This document shows, one piece after another, positions 54,633-64,000 of a stretch of 64,000 bases of DNA. The position numbers and the translations under genes are program-made. The notes under the pieces are model-generated. The model did not search any database. It saw only the letters and a list, made by a program, of their open reading frames with translations, and had not been told where the DNA came from. The stretch is taken from assembly GCA_023052935.1 (NCBI GenBank), contig CM041292.1, positions 90,627,169 through 90,691,168 of the forward strand. The letters are read 5' to 3'. Position 1 is the first letter of the stretch. Every line of letters begins with the position of its first letter. Source of the DNA: Piezodorus guildinii. Taxonomy: Eukaryota > Arthropoda > Insecta > Hemiptera > Pentatomidae.

Positions 54633-54832
54633 TTATGTCTCTCCATTAGGATGATCATCTTCCTTACAAGTTTCAGTCGATATTTTCAGTTTTTTGGCTT
54701 CCTGAAAATTCCTCGTAAGTGAAGCATGAAAACTAACAGAGGTGTCTGTCTTCATAACCTCTCGTAATACCATGGTAGCATACGTTGAGGGTGGTAGAGT
54801 CATGTTCATGATCAACGATTTCACCTTAGTAT
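54633..54832 (-). CDS. PUS7: PUS7 last visible exon (stop codon)
   Basis: 200 bases from acceptor TTTTTAACAG to TAA. Encodes DTKVKSLIMNMTLPPSTYAT, then MVLREVMKTDTS, aligned with the C-terminal motif of human PUS7. A lineage-specific tail of about 30 residues ends HPNGET. Confidence 0.93.
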
Positions 54833-57800
54833 CTGTTAAAAATAAACAAATATTATTCAAATATGTTTAATAGTTAAATTTAAAAAAATCTATATGTAGA
54901 CAGGCCAAATGACTCCTACAATTACTGTGTCCAAACCCACAAAATATTTTAAATAGCTATAAAATAATCCCAGAGAAACTGTTAAAGGGGGAACTAAATT
55001 GGTAAAGAGGAAGACTAAGATGGGAAGTGTAATAGAAGTGGCTCAGACCATTTGGAACTTTGTACTGGATTGTGCCAACTGGCAAAAAATTTCAGTTCTA
55101 TCCAAAAAGTATTTAGTACATATTTATTCTAAAGGATTCTATTAGGTTGTGTCACATATAATGTCCGTTTTCAAGGTAAAGGATTTTTATTAAAAATACG
55201 ATATGAAAACAAGATAATTTTATTCGAAGTATTTACCTTCTTTTTCTACACATTTTTCCCAATGTGACACCAACTTTTTTTATCCCCGAACTGAAAAACT
55301 CTGAGCTTTGAAGTGAAACAAAATCTGAAAACGCACTTTTCACTTGATCATCATTTCAAAAAGTTTTCCTTTGACGAAGTTGTCTAAATTCCTGAACAGG
55401 TGGTAATCTGTTGGAGACAAGTCGGGAGATTATGGTGGGTGCAGGAGAACTTCGTTCCCCTACGTAACCCAGTTCTTTCAATTTTTGCACGGTATGTTTC
55501 GAAACATGCCGCTCAGTGAGATCATGAGGTTCCCATCATCATCATCATCATCATCATGAGATCATGAGCTTTTTTACTTTCCCAATACACTTTGTCTGTA
55601 TACAATGTCTGGAAACGGTAGATGCACAAGCATTTAGTTGTGCTGAGAGTCCTTCAACTGTTTGGCAGGGGTTTCCTTCTACTGTATGTTTGAGGACATC
55701 GTTGTCTATTATGGACGGAGATCTTCCTCAGGGCAAGTCAGTATCCCCAGCTGAAAACTTAGCAAACCAACGTGGGAATGATTCGTTCATTAACACTCCC
55801 TTCCCCAAACGCCTTGCAAATATTTCTAGCGGCCTCAGCTGCTGAATGGCCGAGTTTAAACTCGTACAAAAATATTACTTGTGTTTCCATGTTCATATTT
55901 GGAGGTATACTAAAAAGTGGGTAATTGATTGGGAAGCTAATGTTTATAATACAAAGGTAGAGGATTAGTAACTGTTTACTTTAAATATGTAAACATTCGG
56001 AAGAAACCAACAGAGACCAGCAAAATCCTTTATGTATTTCAGAAACTATAAAAACGGACATTTCATGTGAAACAACCCAATAAAAACATTTTATTGTACA
56101 TCTAAAACATAAGTTATTAAGAAAGTAGAGAAAATACAATTATAGATTTCAATAACAATAGAATAAATTTGTTCAATAATAATTTAAAGAAAGATTTATG
56201 TGTTTCCCGTAAAATTTCCCAAAATATACTACCTGTTGGAAATCATCGCCTTGATTGTGAACAAGAAAGTAAAATTTCTATAGGACAACAACTTACTATA
56301 TAATGTCTGCAGCTAAATATTTTGTAAATCATAAAATAATGTAGATAAATACTATACCAGATTCTTTCGTCCCCTTAGTTAATTCTTTATCTTCTACTTT
56401 GTCAAAATCAGACAAAACTAAATCTTCATCAAAATCATTATGTTCAACTATTTTCCATTCGAGATTCCCAACTTTATCCAAGGCTTTTCGATAAGTTCCA
56501 TACAATGAAAATAACCTTAAAAAGGAGATAAATATTTTTTAAATATCATACAATATATGTCAAGTGAAGCTATAATAATAAAAATGGTTATTACTTGTTA
56601 TTGCTTTTTAAATCTTCTTCAGAAATACCATCTTTATCAAGTATTTCTTTATACCATTTTCCAATTTCATTTTTAGGATACTCAACATCATGTCCTGGTA
56701 AGGGATATACAATATCAAATATTGAAGCACTAGAAACAGTTTCTTCAGTTAAAGCTTGAACCATTGGTCTCTTCTTAACCTCTTCAATTTTATCTGAAAT
56801 GACACATATGCAATTATTTAAAGTCTATTAACACATTTACTGTCTTTAATAGTATTCCTGTATGTGCCGAAGCTTAGTTTCAGGTTAAGAGATTAGTGGA
56901 ATTAGCTTAGTCTAAGCAGAGTTATAACATTAGTGATTAAGTATTATGAGATGTTTGATTCACTAAAATCTTTGTCCAAAGAAAACAAATTCTGCTCATT
57001 CCATGAACATTAACTAATTAGATAGAACAACTTTTAAAAATGAATGAAAGAATACCACTGAAATACTTCCTATGAATTGTAATGACAGTAATTGAACAAA
57101 TTTCCTCCCTCAGTTAAAATAACCATTACCAAAGAAATAATGTGATGAATGTTGAATTACACAACAATAACTAATATTAAAAATGTTTATGTAAAACCAA
57201 TATTAAACATTGTGAGTCATCAGTTAAAAAGATAATAAAAAATTAGAATAAAATAATTATACCAGAAACTTCATTGTCATCCTCATCAGATTCGGCTCCT
57301 TCATCTTTTTCAACTTCGTTGAGTACTTCGTCATTAGGTACTTCTGAGTTAACAATTACTAGATCACCAATTTGAGGTTCAAACTTGAATTTTTCTATTC
57401 GCCTTGAAACTATTTGGTTCCATACAAGACTTTGGTATGAGTGAAGGTATAACATCAAAGTATTCCTGGGAATCTTAAAAGAGATTTTATTAATACACTT
57501 GAACAGGAAATTTTTCGAGATAACAAATAGGTTTCCCCTCCATTATGTTTGTTTATTTATTTAACATCCCTTTATACTGCTGTGGTTAATCAGACAATGC
57601 TACAGTGGGGCCCCTAAATTTTTCCTATCCAGGTTTAATTAGGATAGGGATCTTTAAAGAGTACCTGATATCGCAAAGGCTCAGGACCACCTTATAACCT
57701 TCCTTCCGAAGGACGGCATAACTAAGGATTTTTTACTCCCATTAAAAAATCCTAGGACCATCTGCGGGTTTGAACCCGGGATCTTGGGCATAGAAGGCTG

Positions 57801-60398
57801 TTATGCTAACCACCATGCTACAGCTAACTCCTTCCCCTCCATTATTAATCTTATTATTGGAAAGTTATATAATTTGCAGCTTTTATTATAGAAACTGTAT
57901 TTCTTAAACATACTTAATATACATTTCTGAATACTTAATGAACTTATAATTGAATTATATTTGCAATAAAATCATATTGTATAATACTAAAATAAATCAA
58001 CCAATTTTACCTTCACATATGTGAAATATATAGTACGGGAAAGTATTGAGATCATGAAAATTTGTCAACGGAAATACACGTTTTAGGATCCCCTTAGACC
58101 AAATAACCAAGTCCCGAAAAAAAGGTGTGGGTGTGTGTGGTAAGTCTAGCGCAAAAATGAAAAGCCGTATGGAAATGAAATTTCATATTTAAGGCAACTA
58201 TACGCCCGAGATGTTTTACCAACTTTTTATCAAAATCGGCTAACCATATGAGCCACTTTATACCATGCATTTTGCACCTTTTTACGATTTTCTCAAAAAC
58301 CGCTCTAACAATTTTGATTTAAACTCCTGATATTGATGTAAAATTTAATGATCTTCAATATAATGTAGTTTTTATTCAGATTGACATAGTCTGACAGGGC
58401 TTTAATGCCAATATTTTAAATTTTCTTCCTCTTAAGTACCTTTAATTTTGTACATCCAAAAGATTATAACCATATCATCTTAATTACATTGATGGAGGAT
58501 GGCTAAATATACAAGTTGGACGAATATGTTGACCAACTAAAGGATAAAAGAGAAAAACTATTTTTTTATGTAATTTCTATTTTTTTTTATATTAAGAACA
58601 GTAATATAGATGTATAATATACCGTTAGGAGAAGATTTTAGGAAAAATATTATCTGATACACAAAGTTGTAAAAGGTAATATAAAATGACGAATAGGGAA
58701 TAAACTTATTACTGATTTACAATTTAATTTAGTTAAATTATTTAATCTAAATCATATGTTTCCAACAAAAATAAATACACGCTTTATTAAAATCAACTTG
58801 GAATATTTTTCAAATTGAAGTATATTTAATAGTTTTTAAATTTATTTTAACAGTCGAGGTAAGTAAAAGTCATGTGTTGCCTGCACCAGTTTTTTTTTTT
58901 TTTTTAAACTAAGTTTTATATTTCATCTAATTCTTTCACATATAAGTAAAATAATAACAATAGGCTTAGTGAACCCGAAGGTCAATGACGATATCACCAA
59001 TCTTTACCAGAGTTCAATCCAATGACAACCATCCAAGCCCAAGATACGCCGTAACACTATCCTCCCAGATACGCCTCGGGCTACCAGTTCAGTGCATATG
59101 AACTTATTAGGAATTCGTTCTTTACTAAGCTCTTGATAAAAGCCATGAACTAAGGCAGTTTCGAACAGAATAATAACATGAGTTTCCCACCATAAACCAT
59201 GATTTTATTTCCTCCTGAATTTCATTTTTTCTATTTTAATAATAAATTTATCCATATGTTTTAACTGTATATACCGAATACATCAGTATCACCATTTCTA
59301 TTACAAATCGCACCATATTTATTATCTCGATCTCTACCAGTATATCAGTTTTCACCCCACTAAAAGCACCCAAACTAGCGTAATATTATAAAATAATAAT
59401 ATTGATTTGAGATTAATGCATACATCTTCACATGATAAAATACATATAAAAATATAAAAAAAATCATATAACCTTGTAGCGTTTCTTTATCTATTAGGCA
59501 TCCAATAATTAAAGAATGGTAGGAAAAAAATATGACCTTTTATCAAATTAATTATGAAAACTTTCTGTTTGCTTTTGAACATTATGTATTAAATCTCTCA
59601 GTAAATACTTACATTTAAAAGTGCTCCATGGTAATCGGATGCATTCTGTTTGAGGGCCTTAAGAACTCTGAACTCAAGAGAATGTTGATTTCTGCACAAA
59701 TACCTAAGACTTTTACCAGGATCCCGAGTTTCCCACCATGCCTCACGTGCTTGCCTGATCCATGGCTGACATTTTTCATCACTCCTTGGTTTCAAAATAA
59801 GCTCAACAGCCTAAAAATGAGCAAAGCACATAAAATTATCGAATACCATTATTTCTTAAATAAATATTTCATATTTTTTATTTATATAAATATTTGATAT
59901 TATACTTGGTAAGAACAAAAAGTTTATTGTTTAACAATATATTTTATATAGTTAAAAAATTACAATGATTTATTTTCCTCATCATTATCATCCTAAAAAG
60001 ATAATTACACAATTAATTCATTTATATATATATATATAAGTTTTGGTTTATTATTTTCAATAATCAACCTTTGTAGTCTAAAAAAAAAAAAAAATTATCC
60101 CTGCTCAAAATCTCAGAGCTCACATTTCAAGATGCGTAGAATCTGAATAACGAAAAAAAAAAAAAATTAAATAACTGAGTTATTTTTGAAGATTTTTGAA
60201 AAAACTGCGAATAATTATATAAAAGAGAAAAACTTGAAATTTTACACTTAAATACGCTCATAACTCAGTTAATTTTGAAGTTAGAGAAAAGTATGTATAG
60301 AAGTAAAATGGAAATCTTGCTTATATATAAACTTATAATAGAAAAAAAAATTCCATATTGTTTTCAACTGAAAAAAAAAATCCGTTTCTCCTAATAGA

Positions 60399-60437
<39 letters not shown>

Positions 60438-62332
60438 TGTGCCACTACAATCCATGAAGGGTCTTGAGCTCAGTACATATAGAGATTCTTACTGTTTCTA
60501 GGCCAACGGCCGTGCAATAAGGTGATTAGGCACAGAGATCACGCTCAGCCGCCAGGTTTTTTCCCCAATTTGGGTACCCACTTTATAGAGGCTGGGTCTG
60601 CCCCAGGAGGGTCTCCATACCCTAGGGTCCCTCCCCTCTCCTTCCCCCCCCCCCCTCTGGCTGATATAACAGAATAAATAGTATTCTGTCATAACCGGGA
60701 TTCGAACCCAGGACCCGGAGCACAGTAACTAGCGCTCTATCCACTAGACCACGCCGCTCCCTAATAAATAAATACCAAAAATTGTTTTAAAAACCAAGGA
60801 TAATTGAATTTGGTTAATAACTAGTATAGATATTGCGTTTTCAAATCAGTGGTAGTGTTATGATATGATGCTTTGAATTAGTGCTTTTCATACTAATTAA
60901 TTTCCTATCAATAGCTATATAAACAGTTATACCCTAATATTGTTATTTGGAAATAATAAACCATTGTGTAATAATTTGCATTGTTCTTTTTGTTTAGTCA
61001 GTTAAAAAAAAAAAAAAAGTTAGATTTTATTTAGTGGTTCTTTTTCTACACTTCCAGAGCAAGAAATTTAAAAACTATCCCTAAAAAATAGTTTACTATT
61101 TCCATGTATACAAAATGCTTTGAGTCTTAATTTTAAGGTTATACAACCAAATTTTAGATCCTAACAAATGTTTTACTGTATCTCAATTGAACGAAACATC
61201 TGGATTATTTGTACCATAGTTCTTTAAAAAAATAAGAATTATAAGAATAAGCCTACTGGAAAAGGTTTTATTAAACAATCACAAAGGTTTTATCAGAATG
61301 AAAATATTCATAAGGATGTACTGAATCAAAATGAGCAGAGATGATGGAAATAATTATGATTTTAAAATGAATCCAGTTATGACAAAAGAATTGCTCTTCT
61401 TAAGTCAACCACAATAACTTTGTAAAATTAGTTAATAGCTAGATAGAAATGCATTATTTTGTTGGCAATGTTACAATAATACACCGTGTTGCTAAAATAA
61501 CACAGCATACTTATTAATCTCTCATGGACATATTGCATATGCTTTTTCAATTTTTTTTTTTTATTTCCTAGTCTATTCTAATACTAAATTTCTAATATTT
61601 ACAAATTTTTTTTTAAAAAATATAGTATTTTCCTCTTTAGTTATTTACATATTTTTTTTTTTAATTTTAATTTCTCTCTATGACTAGATTTAAATCAAAT
61701 AAAATAAATATTGATTCCACTTATTACGCTTCAAACCCTTGATGCCAATAATGAAGTTCACAGGAAAAGGGGCATGGACGGAATCATAAATGTTCATTTT
61801 TCATCTTTGGAGGAAGCTAGTTCTAGTTCTAGTTCTAAACCAATTTGAGAAGTGCTTAGGCACCTTTTTCTTGCAGAGATACTATAAAACAGATGTTTTT
61901 TTAGTAAGATGCTGGATTACTATATTGTAAATTCTAGAATTATTGGTTCTAGAAAAAAACTTGAAATTAAATAGTATGTATTATCTGAACATAATTTAAT
62001 TCTTAAAGCCTTATAAATAATACAACACAAACAATATTTAAACTAAGATGAAACAAAAAAGTATATTAAAAATAATATTTAATCTGTTTAATATCAGCTA
62101 TAAGATACATGAACTAAGACCAGAAAAAGTAAGTTTTCACATAAAAGTTGAAAGGAAAAACATATTTATTTTTACCAATTTCCAATCTCTCATCAGTATA
62201 GCTTTTCCAACAGAAAAAGTAGGAACAGTAGCAGAGGAGCCAAACCTCTGAAGTCCAAAATAATTTATAAAACCATTTTTGTTTAAACTATCCATTGCTT
62301 CATCAATAACATTATTTTCAGCTTCTAGGTTC
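54633..62332 (-). CDS. PUS7: PUS7-type (TruD family) pseudouridine synthase, 3' part
   Basis: Six exons on the minus strand: 62332-62176, 59810-59613, 57473-57263, 56793-56595, 56515-56358 and 54832-54633. All junctions are GT-AG and all phases agree (2-0, 0-0, 0-1, 1-2, 2-1, 1-stop). About 373 residues of the C-terminal half are encoded. Family motifs: GFINYFGLQRFG near the start, HSYQSLVWN in exon 3, the PLPGHDVEYP segment in exon 4, and LPPSTYATMVLREVMKTDTS at the end. PUS7 converts uridine to pseudouridine in tRNA and mRNA. The catalytic Asp motif lies in upstream exons beyond the right edge, so completeness cannot be judged. Exon 3 has an acidic insertion rich in E and D. No lesion is seen in the visible part. 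Confidence 0.93.
55142..56080 (-). mobile_element. mariner remnant, third lineage
   Basis: 939 bases in a PUS7 intron. The inverted ends read TTAGGTTGTGTCACATATAA and, from the right in complement, TTGGGTTGTTTCACATGAAA, both leading to ATGTCCGTTTT. TA flanks both sides. The minus-strand remnant shows SAAEAARNICKAFGEGSVNE and WFAKFSAGDTDL near the N-terminus, and a C-terminal HWEKCVEKEGKYFE. The middle, including catalytic blocks, is deleted or scrambled. A (CAT)n run lies at 55537-55557. Confidence 0.85.
56358..56515 (-). CDS. PUS7: PUS7 exon, visible number 5
   Basis: 158 bases, phase 2 to phase 1. Encodes LFSLYGTYRKALDKVGNLEW, matching the S-G-A-Y-R-K segment of PUS7, then an acidic stretch DFDEDLVLSDFDKVEDKE. 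Acceptor TTTTTAAG, donor GTATAG. Confidence 0.9.
56595..56793 (-). CDS. PUS7: PUS7 exon, visible number 4
   Basis: 199 bases, phase 1 to phase 2. Encodes DIVYPLPGHDVEYPKNEIGK and WYKEILDKDGI, matching the V-x-P-L-P-G-x-D-V-x-Y-P block of the family. Acceptor CATTTCAG, donor GTAATA. Confidence 0.92.
57263..57473 (-). CDS. PUS7: PUS7 exon, visible number 3
   Basis: 211 bases, phase 0 to phase 1. Encodes IPRNTLMLYLHSYQSLVWNQ, with the HSYQS-VWN family motif, then IVSRRIEKF and GDLVIVNSE. It ends with an acidic stretch (EVEKDEGAESDEDDNE) longer than I recall from vertebrate PUS7. Donor GTATAA. Confidence 0.92.
57547..57831 (-). mobile_element. tRNA-derived SINE, family A, with 14-bp target duplication
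   Basis: Full-length copy in a PUS7 intron. Perfect TTCCCCTCCATTAT repeats flank it at 57533-57546 and 57832-57845. B box complement GGTTTGAACCCGGG, hairpin arms AGGATTTTTT and AAAAAATCCT, and the tail complement TTTATTTATTTAACATCCC are all present. This and the 4770 copy are the best-preserved members. Confidence 0.9.
58004..58889 (+). mobile_element. Family R copy v
   Basis: Starts near TTTACCTTCACATATGTGAA and ends CGAGGTAAGTAAAAGTCATG then TGTTGCCTGCACCAG. It has the GTCAACGGAAATACACGTTT and TGTGGGTGTGTGTGG landmarks in order. It is more diverged than copies i and iv and is uninterrupted. It lies in the PUS7 intron between 57473 and 59613. Confidence 0.75.
58890..59612. other. PUS7 intron sequence
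   Basis: No exon or recognised element. A segment near 58960-59170 is less AT-rich and may be a decayed repeat. Confidence 0.3.
59613..59810 (-). CDS. PUS7: PUS7 exon, visible number 2
   Basis: 198 bases, phase 0 on both sides. Encodes AVELILKPRSDEKCQPWIRQ and AREAWWETRDPGKSLRYL, which aligns with the D-L-I-L-K-P-R block after the NYFG-QRFG motif. Acceptor TTTTTAG, donor GTAAGT. Confidence 0.93.
59811..62175. other. PUS7 intron with poly-A and one SINE
   Basis: AT-rich intron between visible exons 1 and 2. It includes (AT)n at 60026-60037, a poly-A tract at about 60402-60434 and the family B SINE at 60436-60765. Nothing else is recognised. Confidence 0.4.
60436..60765 (-). mobile_element. 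tRNA-derived SINE, family B
   Basis: On the minus strand the head reads GTGGTCTAGTGGATAGAGCG (box A) and GGGTTCGAATCCCGG (box B), both near consensus. The body has GTACCCACTTTATAGAGGCT on the plus strand, the complement of the 47308 copy, and a C10 tract near 60645. It is better preserved than the 47308 copy. Confidence 0.8.
62176..62332 (-). CDS. PUS7: PUS7 exon, visible number 1
   Basis: 157 bases, phase 2 to phase 0. Encodes NLEAENNVIDEAMDSLNKNG, then FINYFGLQRFGSSATVPTFS and VGKAILMRDWKL. NYFG-QRFG is the TruD family motif III. The split first codon shows that earlier exons exist; none was found up to the right edge. Acceptor TATTTCAG, donor GTAAAA. Confidence 0.93.
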
Positions 62333-62734
62333 CTGAAATAAATCAATAATTTGTTAATAACATTGAGCATTTGAACAACAAATTTAGAAACAAATAATAT
62401 TATATAAAGCATACTTGAAGAGTTAATATTAATTAATACTGATATTAATACATAGGTCTTCCATCCAATGTCATCCTAATGTGAAAGAAATTCTTTCACC
62501 AAAAATACTGAATGCACAAAAGAAACTTGTATGAAATGTTAATGTTATGAAATAGTTTCTGATTTTGGAATATTTTTTACCTCCTAATAAAAAGATACAG
62601 CTTTTTTCTGTCAAAGTCATAATTTTTTCAATCAATTTTTATAATTTCTTGAACACATTTTATACAGTTAATTTAATGAGATTTGCCTATCAAGAATTAA
62701 ACCTTTATATTAAATCATGTTGTTTTTTATTCAT
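62333..62734. other. PUS7 intron, nothing recognised
   Basis: AT-rich. No upstream PUS7 exon, no family R or LINE match. Confidence 0.35.
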
Positions 62735-62965
62735 TTAACGTCACTTTATGTTACTCTGGCTAATCCTATATCCGACTGCGGGAGTCCTAAATTTTGCCTA
62801 TCCAGTTTTAAAAAGGATAAGGATCTCTTGCTATTGCACAGTTTTGGGACCCATTTTATGTCCCCTCTAGAGGGCGGCATAGCCAGAGATTTTTTACTCC
62901 ATCAATAAAATCCTAGGACCATCTGCTGAGATAGAACCCGTGACCTCTAGTATATTAATTCCTTA
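62735..62965 (-). mobile_element. tRNA-derived SINE, family A, 5' part lost
   Basis: Tail side ATTTAACGTCACTTTATGTT, the core GAGGGCGGCATAGCCAGAGA and the hairpin (GATTTTTTACTCCATC) are recognisable. The tRNA-like head is cut off after the B box region (AGAACCCGTGACC). Confidence 0.65.
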
Positions 62966-62992
62966 ATCTCTTATAATATAAATATATCAAGG

Positions 62993-63240
62993 GTCACCTG
63001 TGGTGCAGTGGCCATCATAACAGCCTTCTATGTATGTCAAATATTGTGGAATCAAACTTGGCAGGTGGCCCTTGGATATTTCTTTAGTTTTCAACTTAAT
63101 TCATAATTGTTTATATCCCTCCGGAAGGACAAAATAACGAAGCATTTTCCACTTTATAAAAAAAAATCCCAGAGCCATCTGCCGGGTTTGAAACTGTGAC
63201 CTTGGACATGTTACATCCTTAATCTCTTATTAATACTATT
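62993..63240. mobile_element. Inverted pair of SINE A heads (partial)
   Basis: A plus-oriented head, GGGTCACCTGTGGTGCAGTG to GCAGGTGGCCC, is followed by a minus-oriented piece with CCATCTGCCGGGTTTGAAAC and GTGACCTTGGACATG. The second head is truncated. Confidence 0.6.
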
Positions 63241-63242
63241 AT

Positions 63243-63486
63243 GGGTCATTTGTGGCACAGTGGCTAGCATAATAGACTTATACATCCAAGGTTGCGGGTT
63301 CTAAACCGGCAGATGACCCTTGTATATTATAACTAAATTCATAATTTTTTACTTATATTTTGAAAGGTGAAGCAATCAAGGATTTTTCACTCCCTACAAA
63401 AATCTTAACGCCATCTTCCGGTTTCAAAACCCACGACCTTTGGCATAGAAGGCTTTTATACTAGCCACTGCACCACAAGTGACCTT
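63243..63486. mobile_element. Inverted dimer of SINE A heads
   Basis: Left half: GGGTCATTTGTGGCACAGTG, GGTTGCGGGTTC and CGGCAGATGACC. Right half is its inverted counterpart: GCCATCTTCCGGTTTC, CGACCTTTGGCATAGAAGGC and CACTGCACCACAAGTGACC. The 244-base unit can therefore fold as one hairpin. It resembles a tRNA-like MITE as much as a SINE. Confidence 0.7.
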
Positions 63487-63514
63487 ATTAGTTTTATATA
63501 ATATGAGGTTAAGG

Positions 63515-63600
63515 ATGAAACATTGCAGTGGCTAGCATAACAGCCTTCTATGCCAAAGGTTTGAACCCTTTTCTAGGTAGCCTAGTATATATTGTGACAC
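63515..63600 (+). mobile_element. SINE A head fragment
   Basis: GCAGTGGCTAGCATAACAGC and CTTCTATGCCAAAGGTTTGA identify the tRNA-like head in plus orientation. No body follows. Confidence 0.55.
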
Positions 63601-63819
63601 AAAGTATGATAATGTTTAAAAGGATTGAAGAAAATCTTTGAAAAACGAATAATAACCAAATAGATTATACTTAACAATATTATCATTAACCACAGAACAG
63701 GCACTACAAAAAAAATAAATAAATAAATAAAGAAGTGACATATTATTTACTAAATAAAGAGCTGTATTAAGAACAGTACTAATTTCAGCTGTTACTAGAA
63801 TCGTAATAGTCTAATGAAC

Positions 63820-64000
63820 AGGGTCATCTGTGGTGAAGTGGTTAGCATAACAACCTTCTATGCCCAAAGTTGCCTCGAACTTGGCAGATGGTCCTAAGAA
63901 TTTTTCAAAGTGATTAGAAAAATCCTTGGTTAGCCTCTGCAAAGTCAGGTACTCATTAAAGATCCCTATGCTAATTAAGGCAAAATTTAGGACTCTTACT
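63820..64000 (+). mobile_element. SINE A copy running off the right edge
   Basis: Plus orientation. Head GGGTCATCTGTGGTGAAGTG and GGTTAGCATAACAACCTTCT, then body GTCAGGTACTCATTAAAGAT and CCCTATGCTAATTAAGGC at the window end. The middle of the body is shortened. Confidence 0.7.

Overview
This is an AT-rich, intron-containing, transposon-dense animal nuclear sequence. The mix of three mariner lineages, piggyBac, P/THAP9-type, Helitron, CR1/Jockey-like LINEs and several tRNA-derived SINEs, with compact exons between TE-filled introns, suggests an arthropod and most likely an insect. The species cannot be named from the sequence alone. There is no prokaryotic, organellar or viral backbone.

Three host genes are supported by protein similarity and matched splice phases. 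(1) A minus-strand HMG-box gene: exon 1 at 14959-15040 and exon 2 at 9903-10095. Its 3' part was not found. (2) A plus-strand DNAJB13-like J-domain protein: seven exons from 16570 to 41265, an intact 401-codon reading frame, and a 13.1 kb fifth intron full of transposons. (3) The 3' part of a minus-strand PUS7/TruD-type pseudouridine synthase: six phase-compatible exons from 62332 down to 54633, with the 5' exons beyond the right edge. The HMG and DNAJB13-like genes are head to head, about 1.5 kb apart.

Region by region: 1-9.9 kb holds copies of a roughly 0.8 kb repeat family (called family R here), a foldback MITE and a SINE with a perfect target-site duplication. 9.9-15 kb is the HMG gene with a LINE 3' fragment and a SINE in its intron. 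16.6-41.3 kb is the DNAJB13-like gene. Its introns contain a deleted mariner, an RT fragment, a LINE with SINEs, a Helitron cluster inserted into a family R copy, a piggyBac remnant, a large foldback element and a nearly intact mariner. 41.6-47.1 kb is an RTE-like LINE remnant split by two opposite-strand LINEs. 47.3-54.5 kb holds a SINE, a second and larger foldback element inside another family R copy, and a P-element-like remnant. 54.6-62.3 kb is the PUS7 gene with a mariner, SINEs and a family R copy in its introns. 62.7-64 kb is a cluster of SINE pieces, some joined as inverted dimers.

The most unusual structures are the two giant foldback elements (35050-37502 and 48499-52365). Each arm has an outer 21-bp repeat block and an inner ~112-bp tandem array, and no transposase is visible. 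Next in interest are family R with its precise Helitron insertion, the fungal-MAT-like HMG box, and the inverted SINE-head dimers. None of the mobile elements has an obviously intact enzyme.
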